From: Dysidea avara
Lineage: Eukaryota > Porifera > Demospongiae > Dictyoceratida > Dysideidae
Direction of reading: 5' to 3'
Length of the DNA: 64,000 bases
Assembly (NCBI RefSeq): GCF_963678975.1
Contig: NC_089285.1
Location: 11,952,694 to 12,016,693, forward strand
Each line of letters starts with the position of its first letter. Position 1 is the stretch's first letter. Below are positions 1 to 11,350 of the stretch, in pieces. A model generated the notes under the pieces. The model saw nothing but the letters and a program-made list of their open reading frames with translations, had not been told where the DNA came from and searched no databases. A program made the position numbers and the translations under genes.

Positions 1-1560
1 GCTCCTGATTTGTCCATCAAAGACAGTAGGGTATTCTAATGTGACGTGATCAGCTGTAAGAGTGCTGTGGGGATGGAGGGGGTTGGTGGCAGAGTCATTT
101 CATGTACTTTTGGATATGTTATGGGGTTAGGATAGCAAGGTGGTAATATTTGGAGGGCCTTGCATGCCGTCCAAGAGAGGAGGGTACCCTGGATGTCTGG
201 GTAAATGTGTACATCTTCAAGGTGTTCCGATTGTCCAAGGCGGAATTTGACTGGAAGCTTTCCTAATGGGAACATCGTACCCTGGATGTCTGGGTAAATG
301 TGTACATCTTCAAGGTGTTCCGATTGTCCAAGGCGGAATTTGACTGGAAGCTTTCCTAATGGGAACATCTTGGCTCCATTTACTGCTTTGGGGATCACAT
401 TAGAAGGTGCAAGGGTGTTGATGTGTTCATTGAGGTGAACGAGTATCTCTTTCCCAGCTGCTGAGATATCAGCACCAGAATCAGGGAGAGCTTTACAGTA
501 ATAAGAACCATTTGCAGAAGTGATGTTAACTGTGATTAATGGAGCTGGATCAGAGGAAGCCACGTGGCGAATGTTAGATAGTCTTCTGGGGTGAGGCGTG
601 GTGGCTGGGGCGGTAAAGGGACCATGGTGCCTAGCCTTGCTTCTGCAAACCTTTGCAAAATGGCCAACTTTTTGGCAGTTTGATTGTAAGCTGGGCACTG
701 GGTCCGGCCGGCTGGGTGGGTTGGAGCACCACAGCCTTGACATGTGGATGTTGGAGGACGAGGGTGCTGGTCTTGTGGCTTGCGGAGTGCAGCTACTTCA
801 GGGTTGTAGTTGTGTAGGTGAGCTCGCTGTTTTTTGGCAGCTTCCTGTGCTTGACATTTGCTGACTGCCTTAGCTAAGGTAAAGTCAGCTTCTTGTAAAA
901 GGTCTTCGGTGGTATCTGCATCTAGCAGCCCATCAATGATCTGGTCGCGAATGTTTTTGCTAGTGCAGGCATCTGAACAGAAGTTGCGCGTCTTTACGAG
1001 TTCGCGAAGGGACACAAGAAAGTCATCAAACGACTCGCCCACTTGTGTGCGTTTACGGAAGTGTCTTCGTTCAACCGTTTCATTGACGTGACCATCTACG
1101 TAGCATTTAATAGCACGAATTATGGATGCGACATTTCCATTTTCTTCCTCGGTTAACCCAAGGTTTTGTACGATCGACAGGGTGTCACGAGAGAAGCATA
1201 GCATAAGGGCTTGTACCTGTTTTTGTGCGTTTTCATCGGACAGGCTGCAGTAAGACTCCCATTGTGTCATCTACGCCGCGAAGTCGGTCCCATGGTCCAC
1301 TGACAGGTCCAGTTTGGGAAGGTCTCCTTGGCGGAAGGTGAATGGCATAGTGTCTGGTAGGGGATAAAATGGCGACAAAAAACACAACGTGAACAATAAT
1401 TCCGTAACCTTTCTGGGTGCCTCTTGCCGGCACTAGGGAACCTTGAGGACAGTCGGTCAGACAAAAAACGATCATTAAGGTTAGGATTCTGACCCTGCTT
1501 GGAGCGCCATGTATGAACTCAATAATGATTACACACGCACGTGATACAAAGTGTGCAACA
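1..1560 (-). mobile_element. LTR retrotransposon fossil, Ty3/Gypsy type (gag and protease part)
   Basis: Read on the minus strand, this is the 5' part of an LTR retrotransposon cut by the window start. A primer-binding-like stretch starting TGGCGCTCC lies at about 1491-1509, with a short LTR remnant ending in CA above it (about 1510-1560). Downstream come a gag-like reading frame with CCHC-type zinc-knuckle motifs (about 540-1270) and an aspartic-protease block with the motif DSGA (below about 540). The protease region carries a short in-frame tandem repeat. Reverse transcriptase would lie outside the window. The copy is broken, with a few breaks, and its LTR is incomplete. Family placement rests on the gag, zinc-knuckle and protease order only, so Ty3/Gypsy is likely but not proven. 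Moderately old. Confidence 0.75.
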
Positions 1561-1960
1561 ACAGGAATATTATCCTACAGTTACCATCACAAAGGCATGA
1601 AATATGGCTGCAAAGAATCAGACAGGCTGTATCAACTACATCACTGAACGAAGACCGTGTGCCAACGTATACTTCTTTATGGCGACATTGGATGAGAGCA
1701 TGCTGGGTACACCAGATGTGGCAACAGTCAAACAGTGCAGATGTATACTCTTCTCTCCCACCTCCTGAGCAAAGTGGGTGGAAGAAGAATGGTGATGACT
1801 ATACTATTGATTGGTAGGCAGCAGATGTAATGGAAGAAATAGAAGAAAATATCAAATTCCTCACAAAGGTTGCAGCTGCAAGAAGGGATGTACTACCAAC
1901 AACTGTGGATGTAAGAAACGGTCCAATCATTGTGGGCCAGGTTGTTGTAACAGGGACTCA
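1560..1960 (+). pseudogene. Decayed C-terminus of a CXC-domain transposon protein
   Basis: Two overlapping frames together read as the C-terminal end of a transposon protein. The first (to 1817) contains RHWMRACWVHQMW and LPPPEQSGWKKN. The second (from about 1865) contains the cysteine-rich run CSCKKGCTTNNCGCKK and HCGPGCC, a tesmin/TSO1-like CXC domain. A stop codon and a frame change separate them, so the copy is dead. The order (HxxRA...W...P...GW, then CXC) matches the end of the large protein at 5361-9845, which reads LRAHLQVMLW, then FGW, then CSCKAQGKRC. This is therefore probably a remnant of a related element. A possible 3' splice site (CCTACAG) precedes it at about 1570. No N-terminal part is visible. 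Confidence 0.6.
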
Positions 1961-1971
1961 ACATATTATAT

Positions 1972-2934
1972 TGTAACGTATGTGTGTAAAATAAGTATAG
2001 ATAATCCAGTATGTAATTGTATGGTGTGCGTTATCTTGAGATAAGATCTTTGAGCACATGCCATCACCACATGGTGTCAGAAGAAAGTCATGTCAGTTGT
2101 GACGCTGTCTGTGAACCTTCAACTGCAACCCCCAGCGTCATTCTGTTTTAAAAACAGTGAAGAATGGCCGAAATGGAAACGGCGATTTGAACAGTTTCGC
2201 CTAGCGTCAGGGCTGACGGACCAAGCAGAAGAACGCCAAGTGAGCACCCTTCTGTACTGCTTGGGGGATGAAGCGGAAGAAATACTGGACACCACAAGGA
2301 TATCAGCAGAGAACAAACTAAAGTACGGAAAAGTGATGGAAGAATTTGACTATTTTCAAGTGCGAAAGAACGTCATCTTCGAACGTGCTCGCTTTGATAA
2401 GAGAAACCAATTATCTGACGAAGTAGTGGAAGAGTTTATTGTCGAGATACATCATCTAGCCGATCGGTGCGACTTTAAAAACATGAAAGACGAACTGATA
2501 CGCGACCGCCTCGTGGTTGGAATTCGAGATAATGCCCTCTCTGAATGCCTCCAGATGGAACCAGAGCTGACTCTCGACAAGGCCAAAAGACTAATACGTC
2601 AGAGAGAAGCCATAAAGGAACAACAGGATACCTTGAGAAAGCCCAATAAAGGAGAAGGAGCATTAGATTCTGTGGTCAGACAAGCGCCTAAGAGAAAACT
2701 TCCAGCCATTCCTGTAGGAGCAACAATGCAACAAAATATTAGGTTGTGCAGACGTTGTGGAAAAGACTCCCACCCCCGACATTTGTGTCCCGCTAAAGAA
2801 GCTCTGTGTTTCTGCTGTAACAGAAAAGGACACTTCAGTGGCCAGTGCCTGTCAAATACAGTTGCAGGTAACACAAGAAGCCTCCAAGAAATGACCTTAT
2901 TCATACAAAGTATAGGAACTCCCTTGTAAGTAAA
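1972..2934 (+). mobile_element. LTR retrotransposon fossil, Ty3/Gypsy type (LTR end, PBS, gag)
   Basis: A short LTR-like segment starts TGTAACGTATG at about 1972 and ends CACCACA at about 2070. It is followed at once by a primer-binding-like site TGGTGTCAGAAG. Behind it a gag reading frame (2090-2929, 279 residues) has an N-terminal retrotransposon-gag block (EEWPKWKRRFEQFR) and two C-terminal zinc knuckles (CRRCGKDSHPRHLC and CFCCNRKGHFSGQC). The frame is open over its length and ends at a possible splice donor (CTTGTAAGT). No protease or polymerase follows and no second LTR is seen, so only the 5' end of an element is present. The open gag suggests a fairly recent insertion. Confidence 0.75.
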
Positions 2935-4917
2935 ATAATCATAGTACATTATTTATACATAGTAAGGGAACTTGCTTGCTTGGGACTTCTATATAGCTAG
3001 TCTAAGTTACTCATTATCACTGGTGATCCCTCTTTGATCCTCTCGTTGTTTTGCTCTTTCCTTTCTTGGGCCAGGCTTGATTGGAGAAGCAAACCGTTTT
3101 CCACAACAAAATATGGTATATCACACAGCATCATTTTCAAGTATATCTATCACACAGTATCACTTCGGGACCCACAGGGGGATTATCCATGGTTTATCTA
3201 CAAAGTTATTCCAGTATTGGGGCTTTTGACACAGACTCACATGTACATGTACTGGCTGACCCACCTCCAAGTATGTCATTTAGCTTGTAACATAGCTCTT
3301 AGATCTTCCTCACAAATATCAAAGGCGTAGAGCCATATAGCTCTCCTAGTCCTGTCATCAGGAAAGCGATGGAAACTGGCAGTCTTGTCTAGTACTTGGT
3401 TGTTTACACACACACAACACTTCTGGCCAGGCATCACACTTTTAACACTTCGTAACTTTCGAATGGTTCTTCGTATTCAACTCGGACCAACACCAGAAGG
3501 AGCCGTGGTTAATGCAGTTTCTAAATCTGTTCAGAAAGTAAGGGTATACTGTATAAATTGAATAGGATGGACTTTTTTGTAGCGACAGTCATGGTTTTCT
3601 CAATGACGCATGTACATTTTTTTAGGGCATCCACGGTTGTGCAATACGCAATTAAAAATCTAATCAAAATATTTCTGCTATGTGCAACTGGCCTATTACT
3701 GTTACAACAGTGTATATAGAGAGAGACACCATAATTCAATAATAATGTTATTATTGTGTTTGTGTATATATCTCCAGCTGCAGGGTGAAAAGAATTAGTG
3801 ATACCATCAGACAAACTATATAGCGCTTGTGCATAAATAGCTTTTGATAGCTATATATCTATACCATAGGAATCAGTAGGATGTGAACTGTCTTGCCAGA
3901 ATGAATCACTTAAGAATGGGTTCTCAGTAGTCTGGTCAGCATGACTGATTCCAATATACTTATTATTTCCTTTTTATGTGATACTCAACCATATTCCAAA
4001 TATGTCACTTGTAGGACACCTAGAGATTTATCAGAGTAACTGATTAACCAGAGTAGCTATCAGACTGCTTTAGTAGACACGTTTTGGTAACCTGTGATTT
4101 GCTGGGTAAACGTCTTAGAGGTACTACATATTAATGAGAATAGCTAGCTATACCTTCTGTAATAAATAAAATAGTTTATGAAAGTTGTGTTTTGAATGTA
4201 GGCTGAGTGGCTCTGGATGTAAAGTGGTTACATGTAAGAGCAGACGTGATCACCTGGCTTGATAGACCTCATCTGTCAGAGTCAGTGTCACTGGAGAACT
4301 GAGAAATGAGCTAGTCTTTTTTTTCACACGCAAGCACACACAGTGCTGTATACGCATCCTATTATAGTCTAGAGTAGCTAATATTGCAGGCACACATCAT
4401 TCACGATAACGAAGTCAGACATGAAAATCCTGTTCTCAGTGTACAAGCTCCTGGTTGACAGCACAAGGCCATCATGTGTTGTGGTTACACACCTATTGAA
4501 CCCACAAATACATGTAGTTTTAATTTTAGTACAGTAATTACAAGACTAATATGACTCCACCCAACCTTATGTGGAAAGAAAATAGTTTATAGAAATTAAA
4601 TTCACAACAATGAATAAGCTGCTATAAATGCTACTAGGCGCTGATTATTTATCCAACTGGCTGAGTGCCTGGATGGCTTTGCATAAGGGTGAGGTATGAA
4701 AGAAAGGTGCTACAGTAGTACAGCCTTCAAGTAACACTATACGTACATAGTTCTCGAGTGCAGAGTAGAGTCTAAACTCCATTAGCGTGACGGAATCATG
4801 TAATTTTATTGTTAAACAACTTATGGAACTGCTGGCAATAATGGCAAAGAGAACTTAGAAATTTATCAAGGTGGAGGGAGTGAATAGTCCAGTCGGTGGT
4901 CTCATAGACTCAATACA
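2935..4917. other. Non-coding stretch, one weak exon candidate
   Basis: I see no recognisable gene here. Between about 3059 and 3270 a 3' splice-like TTGGGCCAG and a 5' splice-like CAAGTATGT bracket about 210 bp that stay open in one forward frame, but the peptide resembles nothing I know. The rest is AT-rich with short tandem T and CA runs and no inverted repeats I could support. Confidence 0.4.
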
Positions 4918-4921
4918 TTAA

Positions 4922-5043
4922 CCTAGTAATCTCAAGTACTATGAAGTTTTTTTACAGATTTGTGTTCCCAGGTGGTTCTAGAACAAATTCAGCTTGGTTG
5001 CCCAAGTGGCAACTTTGGGCAACTCTGGAAAATTGTGAAAATT
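4922..5043 (+). repeat. Left terminal inverted repeat of the TTAA element
   Basis: About 122 bp, inverted relative to 10294-10415 with roughly 90% identity by eye. It starts CCTAGTAATCTCAAG and contains an internal interrupted palindrome, GTTGCCCAA...TTGGGCAAC (near 4998-5024), that is also kept in the other arm. Conservation of that inner palindrome suggests a transposase-binding or hairpin role (inference). Confidence 0.85.
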
Positions 5044-5360
5044 TAAAATGGCCGATATGACTATGACCGGCTCCAACAGAAAAACTTTTTTTGTGTAATA
5101 TGTCTAATATAGGGTTATTGGGGGTGCAGAATTCATTTCTGGTGTTAACTTTTGAATCTGAGGTGTAGAACATAGTGAAAATTTAAAATGGCCACCGCAG
5201 AAACAATTCACTACAAAAATTAATGCACGATGCTTTTAGCATACGGTTAGCTATGGTTTTTGTAGATATTTTCTCATGTCATTTTTTCCACCATAGCATT
5301 ATATACAAAAATTTAGAATGATTGGTTGAGATTACTATACTATAAAACAAAGCTAAGTAG

Positions 5361-8300
5361 CTAGAGCATGTCTAATTCAAAATCCTCTTCAGCAATTATG
5401 CAGTTTTCATCATGAACATCACCAGACTCTCCTTCCTCTTCATCTTCGATCGCAGTGTCACTTTCAAAATAGTCATCATCTGCCTCATTTTCATCTTCTT
5501 CACTGCTTGTTCCAGGTCTCACAGAGTGTGGATTACAGCAGTCTTCTCCACCAGAGCAATTGCAATAGGAAGTGCATGGTACATGCTTTTTGTGACAGCT
5601 GCAAGCTTCAGAACTGCATCGCTTGCCTTGTGCCTTGCAGCTACACTTTATTAAGTCAATTAGTTCAGGTGGAGCTGGAGCACCTGGAGCAATTGCAGGA
5701 ATCGGAATATCATTTTGGATAATCCATCCAAAGTGGGTAATGTCTGATGACTGGTCAGGTGGTGCCTGCTGGTCTGCTGCTTTCCATAGCATTACCTGTA
5801 GATGTGCCCGCAAAACATGCAGCAAGAGGTTGGCAGATGTTGGAGGTAAAGCCATGATTTTTGTGGCTTTCTTCTTCTTAGTAAATAGTTTGAAACGAGC
5901 ATTTTCCATTGAGGTCCCGCTAGGCTGACGATAAAGAGCACAGAAAAATTGTTGAGCCGCTTCCATCAAATCAGTGTGGGTGGCGTCTACCTCACCAAGT
6001 TCATGGGCTAAACCTGGGAAGTTTCCAGTAAGCAGGGTGTTAAGTGCACTGATTTTACCCTTGCCATATGGGTACGATACTGTGTCACATCCACTTAGGG
6101 CATGCATACCAAGGAGCTGAAAGCATTTTTCGCCCAAGTCAGCACAAGTAGCATTAATGTCCAGCACTGTCCCATCCCATCTTTCCATCTGTACCTTACA
6201 TTGCAGTCCAGCTCGATGCACCCAATAGACCAATAAAACAAAGACATCAGTGTCATCACTAAGAACACGAATCACACTCTTGCCATGGCTAGCAGCCTGT
6301 ATGACATACGAAACCATTGTGACATCAGCTTCATCATGACTAAAGGCACCATCATCCCTAGTTTCCATTGTCACATTGTTATCCATGCTGAAGGTGCACA
6401 ACACACTTGCCAACCGTCGCTTGTTGTTCTTGCTTTTGAGAATTGCATCTCTTTTGGGAAGGGGACTAGTGATGGAGAGCTCGTAGTCAACTACCACCTC
6501 CCCAGCACGCCGCATTCTCTCATGATCTTTGGCAGAAGTGTCATTGTATTTGTCAAATACAATGATTTTCTCAGTAGCATCTGGATAACGACTAATCTTA
6601 CTTTGAATGCAAGCAATCAAATTAGACAGATTACCACCATGTGGCCACACAGTGTGATAAAATAGCTGCGAAACATCCACTACAACAGTTTCAGGAGTTA
6701 CTGGTAAGACATCAAGCACTCCAAGACGTTTAACTAGAGCAGACTTGTTGGCTTTGCGGAGACAACTGTGTTCATCTAGAAGTGATGAAGGAACTGAACA
6801 TAGCTCATATGTAAAAAGGTGCTCAAGCTTTATCTGTCGCTGCTGGCCAATCATCAATAGCCGAAGAAACATGCTTTCCAAGTCAATAACTGGCCTCACC
6901 TTGCTGCCTTTTGCTTGTTTCTTAATAATCGACATTGTCTTTATAGGACTAGAAATAGGATTGTGGAAGCCTTCTGGGAGAGTGGCGATGTATGCCTGCT
7001 CCATTTTCTCTCCGATGAAAAAAGAGTCCATCACATTCACATCAGTAGGTGCTACTTGGCCTGTTATAGGATTGTACAAATGAATTTTGCTGTCTTCTAG
7101 AGGATGAGGGTACTTCTCTACTTCTGCTGCAATCATACTTCGATCTTCTGCATCCAAAAGACGTCGATGTTTCTGCTCCTCCTTGTGCTGCTTCTGCTTA
7201 AATTCTTGTGTATGAGAGGAGTACATAGTGTCCACAGCCTGTGATACATGAACAGTAATGGGGAAGGCATCGATCCACTCTGAAATTAACTCTGGAGACA
7301 GAGTCATGCCTCTGAGAGAACCTTTTCCCATCTTGATGGCCGTCTGTTCTCCAAATTGATCAGCAGAGACAGCATTCCAGTAACCTGCATGATGTCGACA
7401 AACAAGATCCACCTTGCCCTCAGTATCTAAAGCACGCATTTCGAGAAGGTACTGAGTGAGATAGCGAGCATATTGGACATGGCCAGCAAGAAAGAAATAT
7501 TTCATCATGCGTTCCAGTGTCACTTGTTTCAAGTGCACATTGCCCTCTCTCTCTGCTCTCTCAAATTGGTGGACAAGAAGTGTCGGAAGAAGAAAGTTGT
7601 AGACCCAGTGACGTCCTGTTGGATGGAGGCAAGCAGTCTCCAAATACTTCTCAATCTGTTCTAGTGTCTTTGGTCCAGTTGACAGGAATCGTTTCAGTAG
7701 TGCGGCTGACACTCCACGGAAAGCTCGCATGGCTTTCACCCAGGACTTTCCATTGAAGATACCTGCCAAAAAAGTCACCAGTAATAGTACTAATATCAAT
7801 TTACATCAACACCTTTTAAACTTACCAGTTAGCCCTCCATATGCTGCAGCAACGTACACTTCAACACCTGAACTCTTCATGAGCTTTCCAATACAGCCAA
7901 TGAAGGACTGCATGATATGCATACCACCAGGATGGACTATCACATTGTGGAACAAGCTTGGTTGATTCCAGCATACCTGTTTTGTAACTGCAAAAAGCTG
8001 CATGTCCATGGTAAGGTGAATGTGTTTCATCCCCATATCAGTAAGAGATTTTTGCATGTAAGTCAGAGTTGTGAGGATGGTATCTGGGTGAGACGGTGGG
8101 GCATCAATGAGAGGGCCAAACATGTAGGTGGTAGCTGGTTTGAGGTCACCCTGGGTCCTAGAAAGCTGATTATTAAAGCCATTCCACTCTATTGCTTCAC
8201 TTCCATTGCTCAGACTGTTCAGCCAAAGAACATCAGCTTCTTGAGCTGCCACCAAGCTCGTATGCCGAGCACGTACATCAGCATATGGAATTCCAATTTG

Positions 8301-9845
8301 CATCTTGTGTGTGAGCATTGCTGGAGGCTTCACCTGCTTTGGACCAGCATAATGGATTAGTGGTATAGCCCTGTTTTTGCCTACAGATTTGGCCTGCTGC
8401 ATTGTGAGTCGAGGAAACTCAAGAGCACTGATGCCTGGTTTTATGCTGCCATTGTGAGGATGCATTTGAAACTCTGTAGCCATGGCATGAGTTTCACGAC
8501 GACCATTTGGGGTTGACACTAGCAAATCGAAGTTATCGTACCATCCAAATATACTACCAACTGTTTCAGTGAGACCCATCATTTGATGTAATGTAGTAGC
8601 ATTCTCCTCTACGTACTTAGCTGCTGACTTGCGAAACCGTAAAACCTCATCATATGGAACTATGTAGCCATGATCATGCAATATGTCAATTAAATCTCTG
8701 CTGCCAAACTTATGATGAAGCTGAATTGCTAAGCCTAAAGCTGTTTGGTTGCGTGCACTAGTAATACAATGCTGTATGGATTGTGATAAACTCAAGGACT
8801 TCTTAGTGACATCACCGTTTGAGACCAGTTTTGAAATAATCCGTAGCAAGGTGACACTGGTGTGCTGCTTTGCTTTGTCATGGGTAAAATCACCGACATC
8901 ATAGCTTTTGCTGCTACTTACAATGCTATGCGACTCAGATTTAATTTTTCTCACTAAATCATCTTCCTTCTCCTCATCAACAGAATTAACATAAGTAAGT
9001 TTAAACATCTTACTTACATATTCCCGGAATCCAACAATCGATGCACAACCCTCAATGTTAAGTACAACCACATCACTGCCTAAAGAAGTTACTAACTTAG
9101 TAAACAACTGTTTTCTTTCTAGCTGACCACCATAACTAAGATATTTGTCATACAGCTCAACTGATGACCAAGTACAGTGTTTTTGATTGGCGTACATCTC
9201 ATTAGCAAGCAACTTCATGGCTTCATCATCATACAAAATAACATCAATAGAATTATTCAAAGGTTTTCTGAACTCATTGTAGCATCGAAGGTGATACTGA
9301 GCTTCAACAGCAGCTAAATCATATGCACCATGACAGCGTATAGCAACTTCCCGACCCCACTCATCATTTCGGTCACCACAATACTGAAGTACGGCATCTT
9401 TGAAAGGTGCAGCATCCTTGATACCCCTTCTTTCACACTGAACTACTTTCTCCCACCTATCAGGATGCTTAGGGTTTATAGGTTCACACACTTTAGCACA
9501 AAATAAACAGTGATTTTTGAACTGAAAATCACCTACTTGTGATCTTCTAACCCTAGCTGTTGGAGCCTCTGTGATGTCAGCTTCCGAAGCCTTCCTCTTC
9601 CTTGACACAAGTTTCTTTATATGATCCTTTGATGTATACGAACAATAACAGTTCTTATGGAGTTCAACTGATGCTTGTTCTCCATGAGAATTTAGAATGC
9701 TCTGCAATTTGTTATGAAGCTCCTGGTCACCACGCTCCACTGCACACTCTATCAGCTTCTTCACTGCTTTTTGTTTGAAAGTGCTAAATTGCCCAGACTT
9801 ACTACAGATTGGAAGAAAGCACTTTTGATCACCCAATGTAGCCAT
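5361..9845 (-). CDS. Two-exon 1,473-residue transposon protein: transposase-like, FEN1/XPG-like and CXC regions
   Basis: Exon 1 runs 9845-7826 and exon 2 runs 7762-5361. The 63-bp intron has GTAAGT at 7825 and TTTTTTGGCAG ending at 7763, and splicing keeps the frame (LTG joined to IFNGKSW). The exons total 4,422 bp, exactly 1,474 codons with the stop. The ATG at 9845 is the first in frame (MATLGDQKC). Cysteine/histidine clusters lie near residues 9-75 and 113-190 (CLFCAKVC, then YHLRCY). A middle region has GWYDNFD (about 433) and LTMDMQLF/HPGGMHIMQSF (about 611-648), which look like transposase-type acidic and histidine motifs. Residues about 1030-1240 resemble the FEN1/XPG nuclease order: VVVDVSQLFYH, then HDEAD (1149), SDDTD (1175), then LSGCDT followed by glycine-rich YGKGK (1230-1241). 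A CXC cysteine cluster (1380-1418) and an acidic tail end the protein. Activity is unproven, and which part cuts DNA is inference. Confidence 0.85.
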
Positions 9846-10293
9846 CGGAAGCAAAAGAAATGTGAAAATTGTTGCAGAAATATGTATTGCAGGATGTCAA
9901 ACACCTAAAAAACAATTTTTTTAAAGTTGAAAGTAAAGTTTACAAAAATGAAACAGAAAAACGTACTGCATTAATTAGAAAACCAGCCAAATGCATCAAA
10001 TCTACACTTACTCTACTCCTGATCCAATATCAAACCTTGTAGATTATCATACAACCAAAACTTAAGTCTGAAAACGAGTGGTAGCTACTCTTCTGCTCCC
10101 TTTTAAAAATTAATATAGAACGTCCGTTACCATGGCAACCAATTACGTAATTTGTTTTTTGACCTCAAATTAGTATCATCTTGTGCAGAAAAATGTGCTG
10201 AATTCAATGGTGCCAAAATTACTTTGATTGTATAAAATCCCGAAGAGTTATGAACACTAGCTCATATGTAAATTTATGACTTCCTGCATATAA

Positions 10294-10415
10294 ATTTTCG
10301 CCAATTTTCTAGAGTTGCCCAAAGTTGCCACTTGGGCAACCAAGCTGAATCTGTTCTAGAACCACCTTGGAACATAAATCAGAAAAAAAACTTCATAGTT
10401 CTTGAGATTACTAGG
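10294..10415 (-). repeat. Right terminal inverted repeat of the TTAA element
   Basis: Reverse complement of the left arm at 4922-5043, ending CTTGAGATTACTAGG next to TTCA. Differences from the left arm are scattered single substitutions and one T-run length change. Confidence 0.85.
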
Positions 10416-10554
10416 TTCACAAAATTTCGACTAGACTAGAACTGTGGTATACGTGTTTATTAATAGGCCATGGACATGTGGAAGGACTCAGTGAGCATGG
10501 CTATATAGTTTTTATCACGATAAAGTGGATAGATTTTGCTGTACATCCGTAATA

Positions 10555-11350
10555 TGAAAATAATAATAATAAGATAAACAAAGGGAAAATTTCAGAATTG
10601 TCACAAATATGCGTACTGTTTTCCTTTCACTTGATACTCATTACTGGACCTATACTCATTGCAAAGAACCACCAGAGAGTTGTTTTGAGTTGGATGGTGC
10701 TTTCCAAGGTGGTTTTTAGGTGTGCATTCTATTATTAGTATTGCACCGATATCCAAATTAGCCGATTATTCCGATAACCGATATTAAGCAACAGAATTAG
10801 CCGATACCAATAACCAATCCGATATGCACTAATAGCACTGACACTCATCATCATCATTATTAAATGACTCATATTGGTAACATAACCATTGGTATTCTAG
10901 GCTAAAATGTGAAGTTAGATGTATACAAGTAAAAATTACTCTTGGTAAACAGATTTTAAGTACATTTTACTGCTGTTATGCAGTTGAAACAAGTGGCTGG
11001 TACTACATAGAAACCTAAAACCTCAGTTTACTGTTGGGCATGGCCTAAAACCTGACAGTTTACAATGGGCATGGTTTGTAGTCACCGCTAAACCATCAAC
11101 ACATAACTTAATTAAATGCCAAATAACTTATGTCTAGCCTCCCCCACATCATTATACTACACAGCACTGTGGAGGTTAATATCGGCTTCGATTTCATCAA
11201 AACTGATTATTCGACTAGTAGCCAATATCGGCCCGATACCGATTATTGAACTGAGTATCGGTGCAACACTACTTTCTATTAGGATTTTGCAAAAAGGCAT
11301 ATGAGTTCCCTATTATGAATGCACCATCGTGGTTCATGATAATATGAAAT
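10555..11350 (+). repeat. Interspersed repeat, copy A (interrupted by a hAT MITE)
   Basis: About 250 bp of repeat in two parts (10555-10734 and 11282-11350), split by the element at 10735-11273. It matches copy B at 11915-12155 along its whole length, for example GCAAAGAACCACCAGAG and CCAAGGTGG. It includes a short inverted pair around ATCGTGGTTCATGAT. No coding potential; class unknown. Confidence 0.75.
10735..11273. mobile_element. Non-autonomous hAT-like MITE, 539 bp
   Basis: The ends are inverted (TTAGTATTGCACCGATA on the left, the complement of AGTAGTGTTGCACCGATA on the right). An 8-bp duplication TTCTATTA lies at 10727-10734 and again at 11274-11281. The empty site is preserved in the paralogous repeat at about 12090 (TACTATTA). 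An 8-bp duplication and TIRs of this kind are typical of hAT elements. The interior repeats the CCGATA motif and has no transposase, so it must rely on an enzyme from elsewhere. Confidence 0.85.

Larger units (their letters stand above)
4918..10419 (-). mobile_element. Complete DNA transposon with TTAA-type target site and 122-bp TIRs
   Basis: A 5,494-bp element (4922-10415) is bounded by long terminal inverted repeats starting CCTAGTAATCTCAAG. It is flanked on the left by TTAA (4918-4921) and on the right by TTCA (10416-10419), consistent with a TTAA duplication that has since taken one substitution. One minus-strand gene of two exons fills the interior (5361-9845), with about 320 bp and 450 bp of non-coding subterminal sequence. 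TTAA duplication is known for Kolobok and piggyBac. The termini and protein do not look like piggyBac, so Kolobok or an unassigned superfamily is the best guess. The reading frames contain no stops and the TIR arms are about 90% alike, so the copy may be recent and possibly whole. Confidence 0.85.

Noticed and set aside
858-1091. Plus-strand frames across the gag fossil
   Set aside because: They are antisense to a clear minus-strand gag with zinc knuckles.
3034-3330. 98-residue frame as a gene
   Set aside because: No similarity, no start context, competing frame on the same strand; noted only as a weak exon candidate.
5412-9908. Many plus-strand frames opposite the large transposon gene
   Set aside because: All are antisense shadows of the two long exons, with no domains of their own.
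4918-10419. piggyBac assignment for the TTAA element
   Set aside because: The tips (CCTAGTAAT) and the protein lack the piggyBac DDD core and C-terminal zinc pattern seen at 55027-57413.
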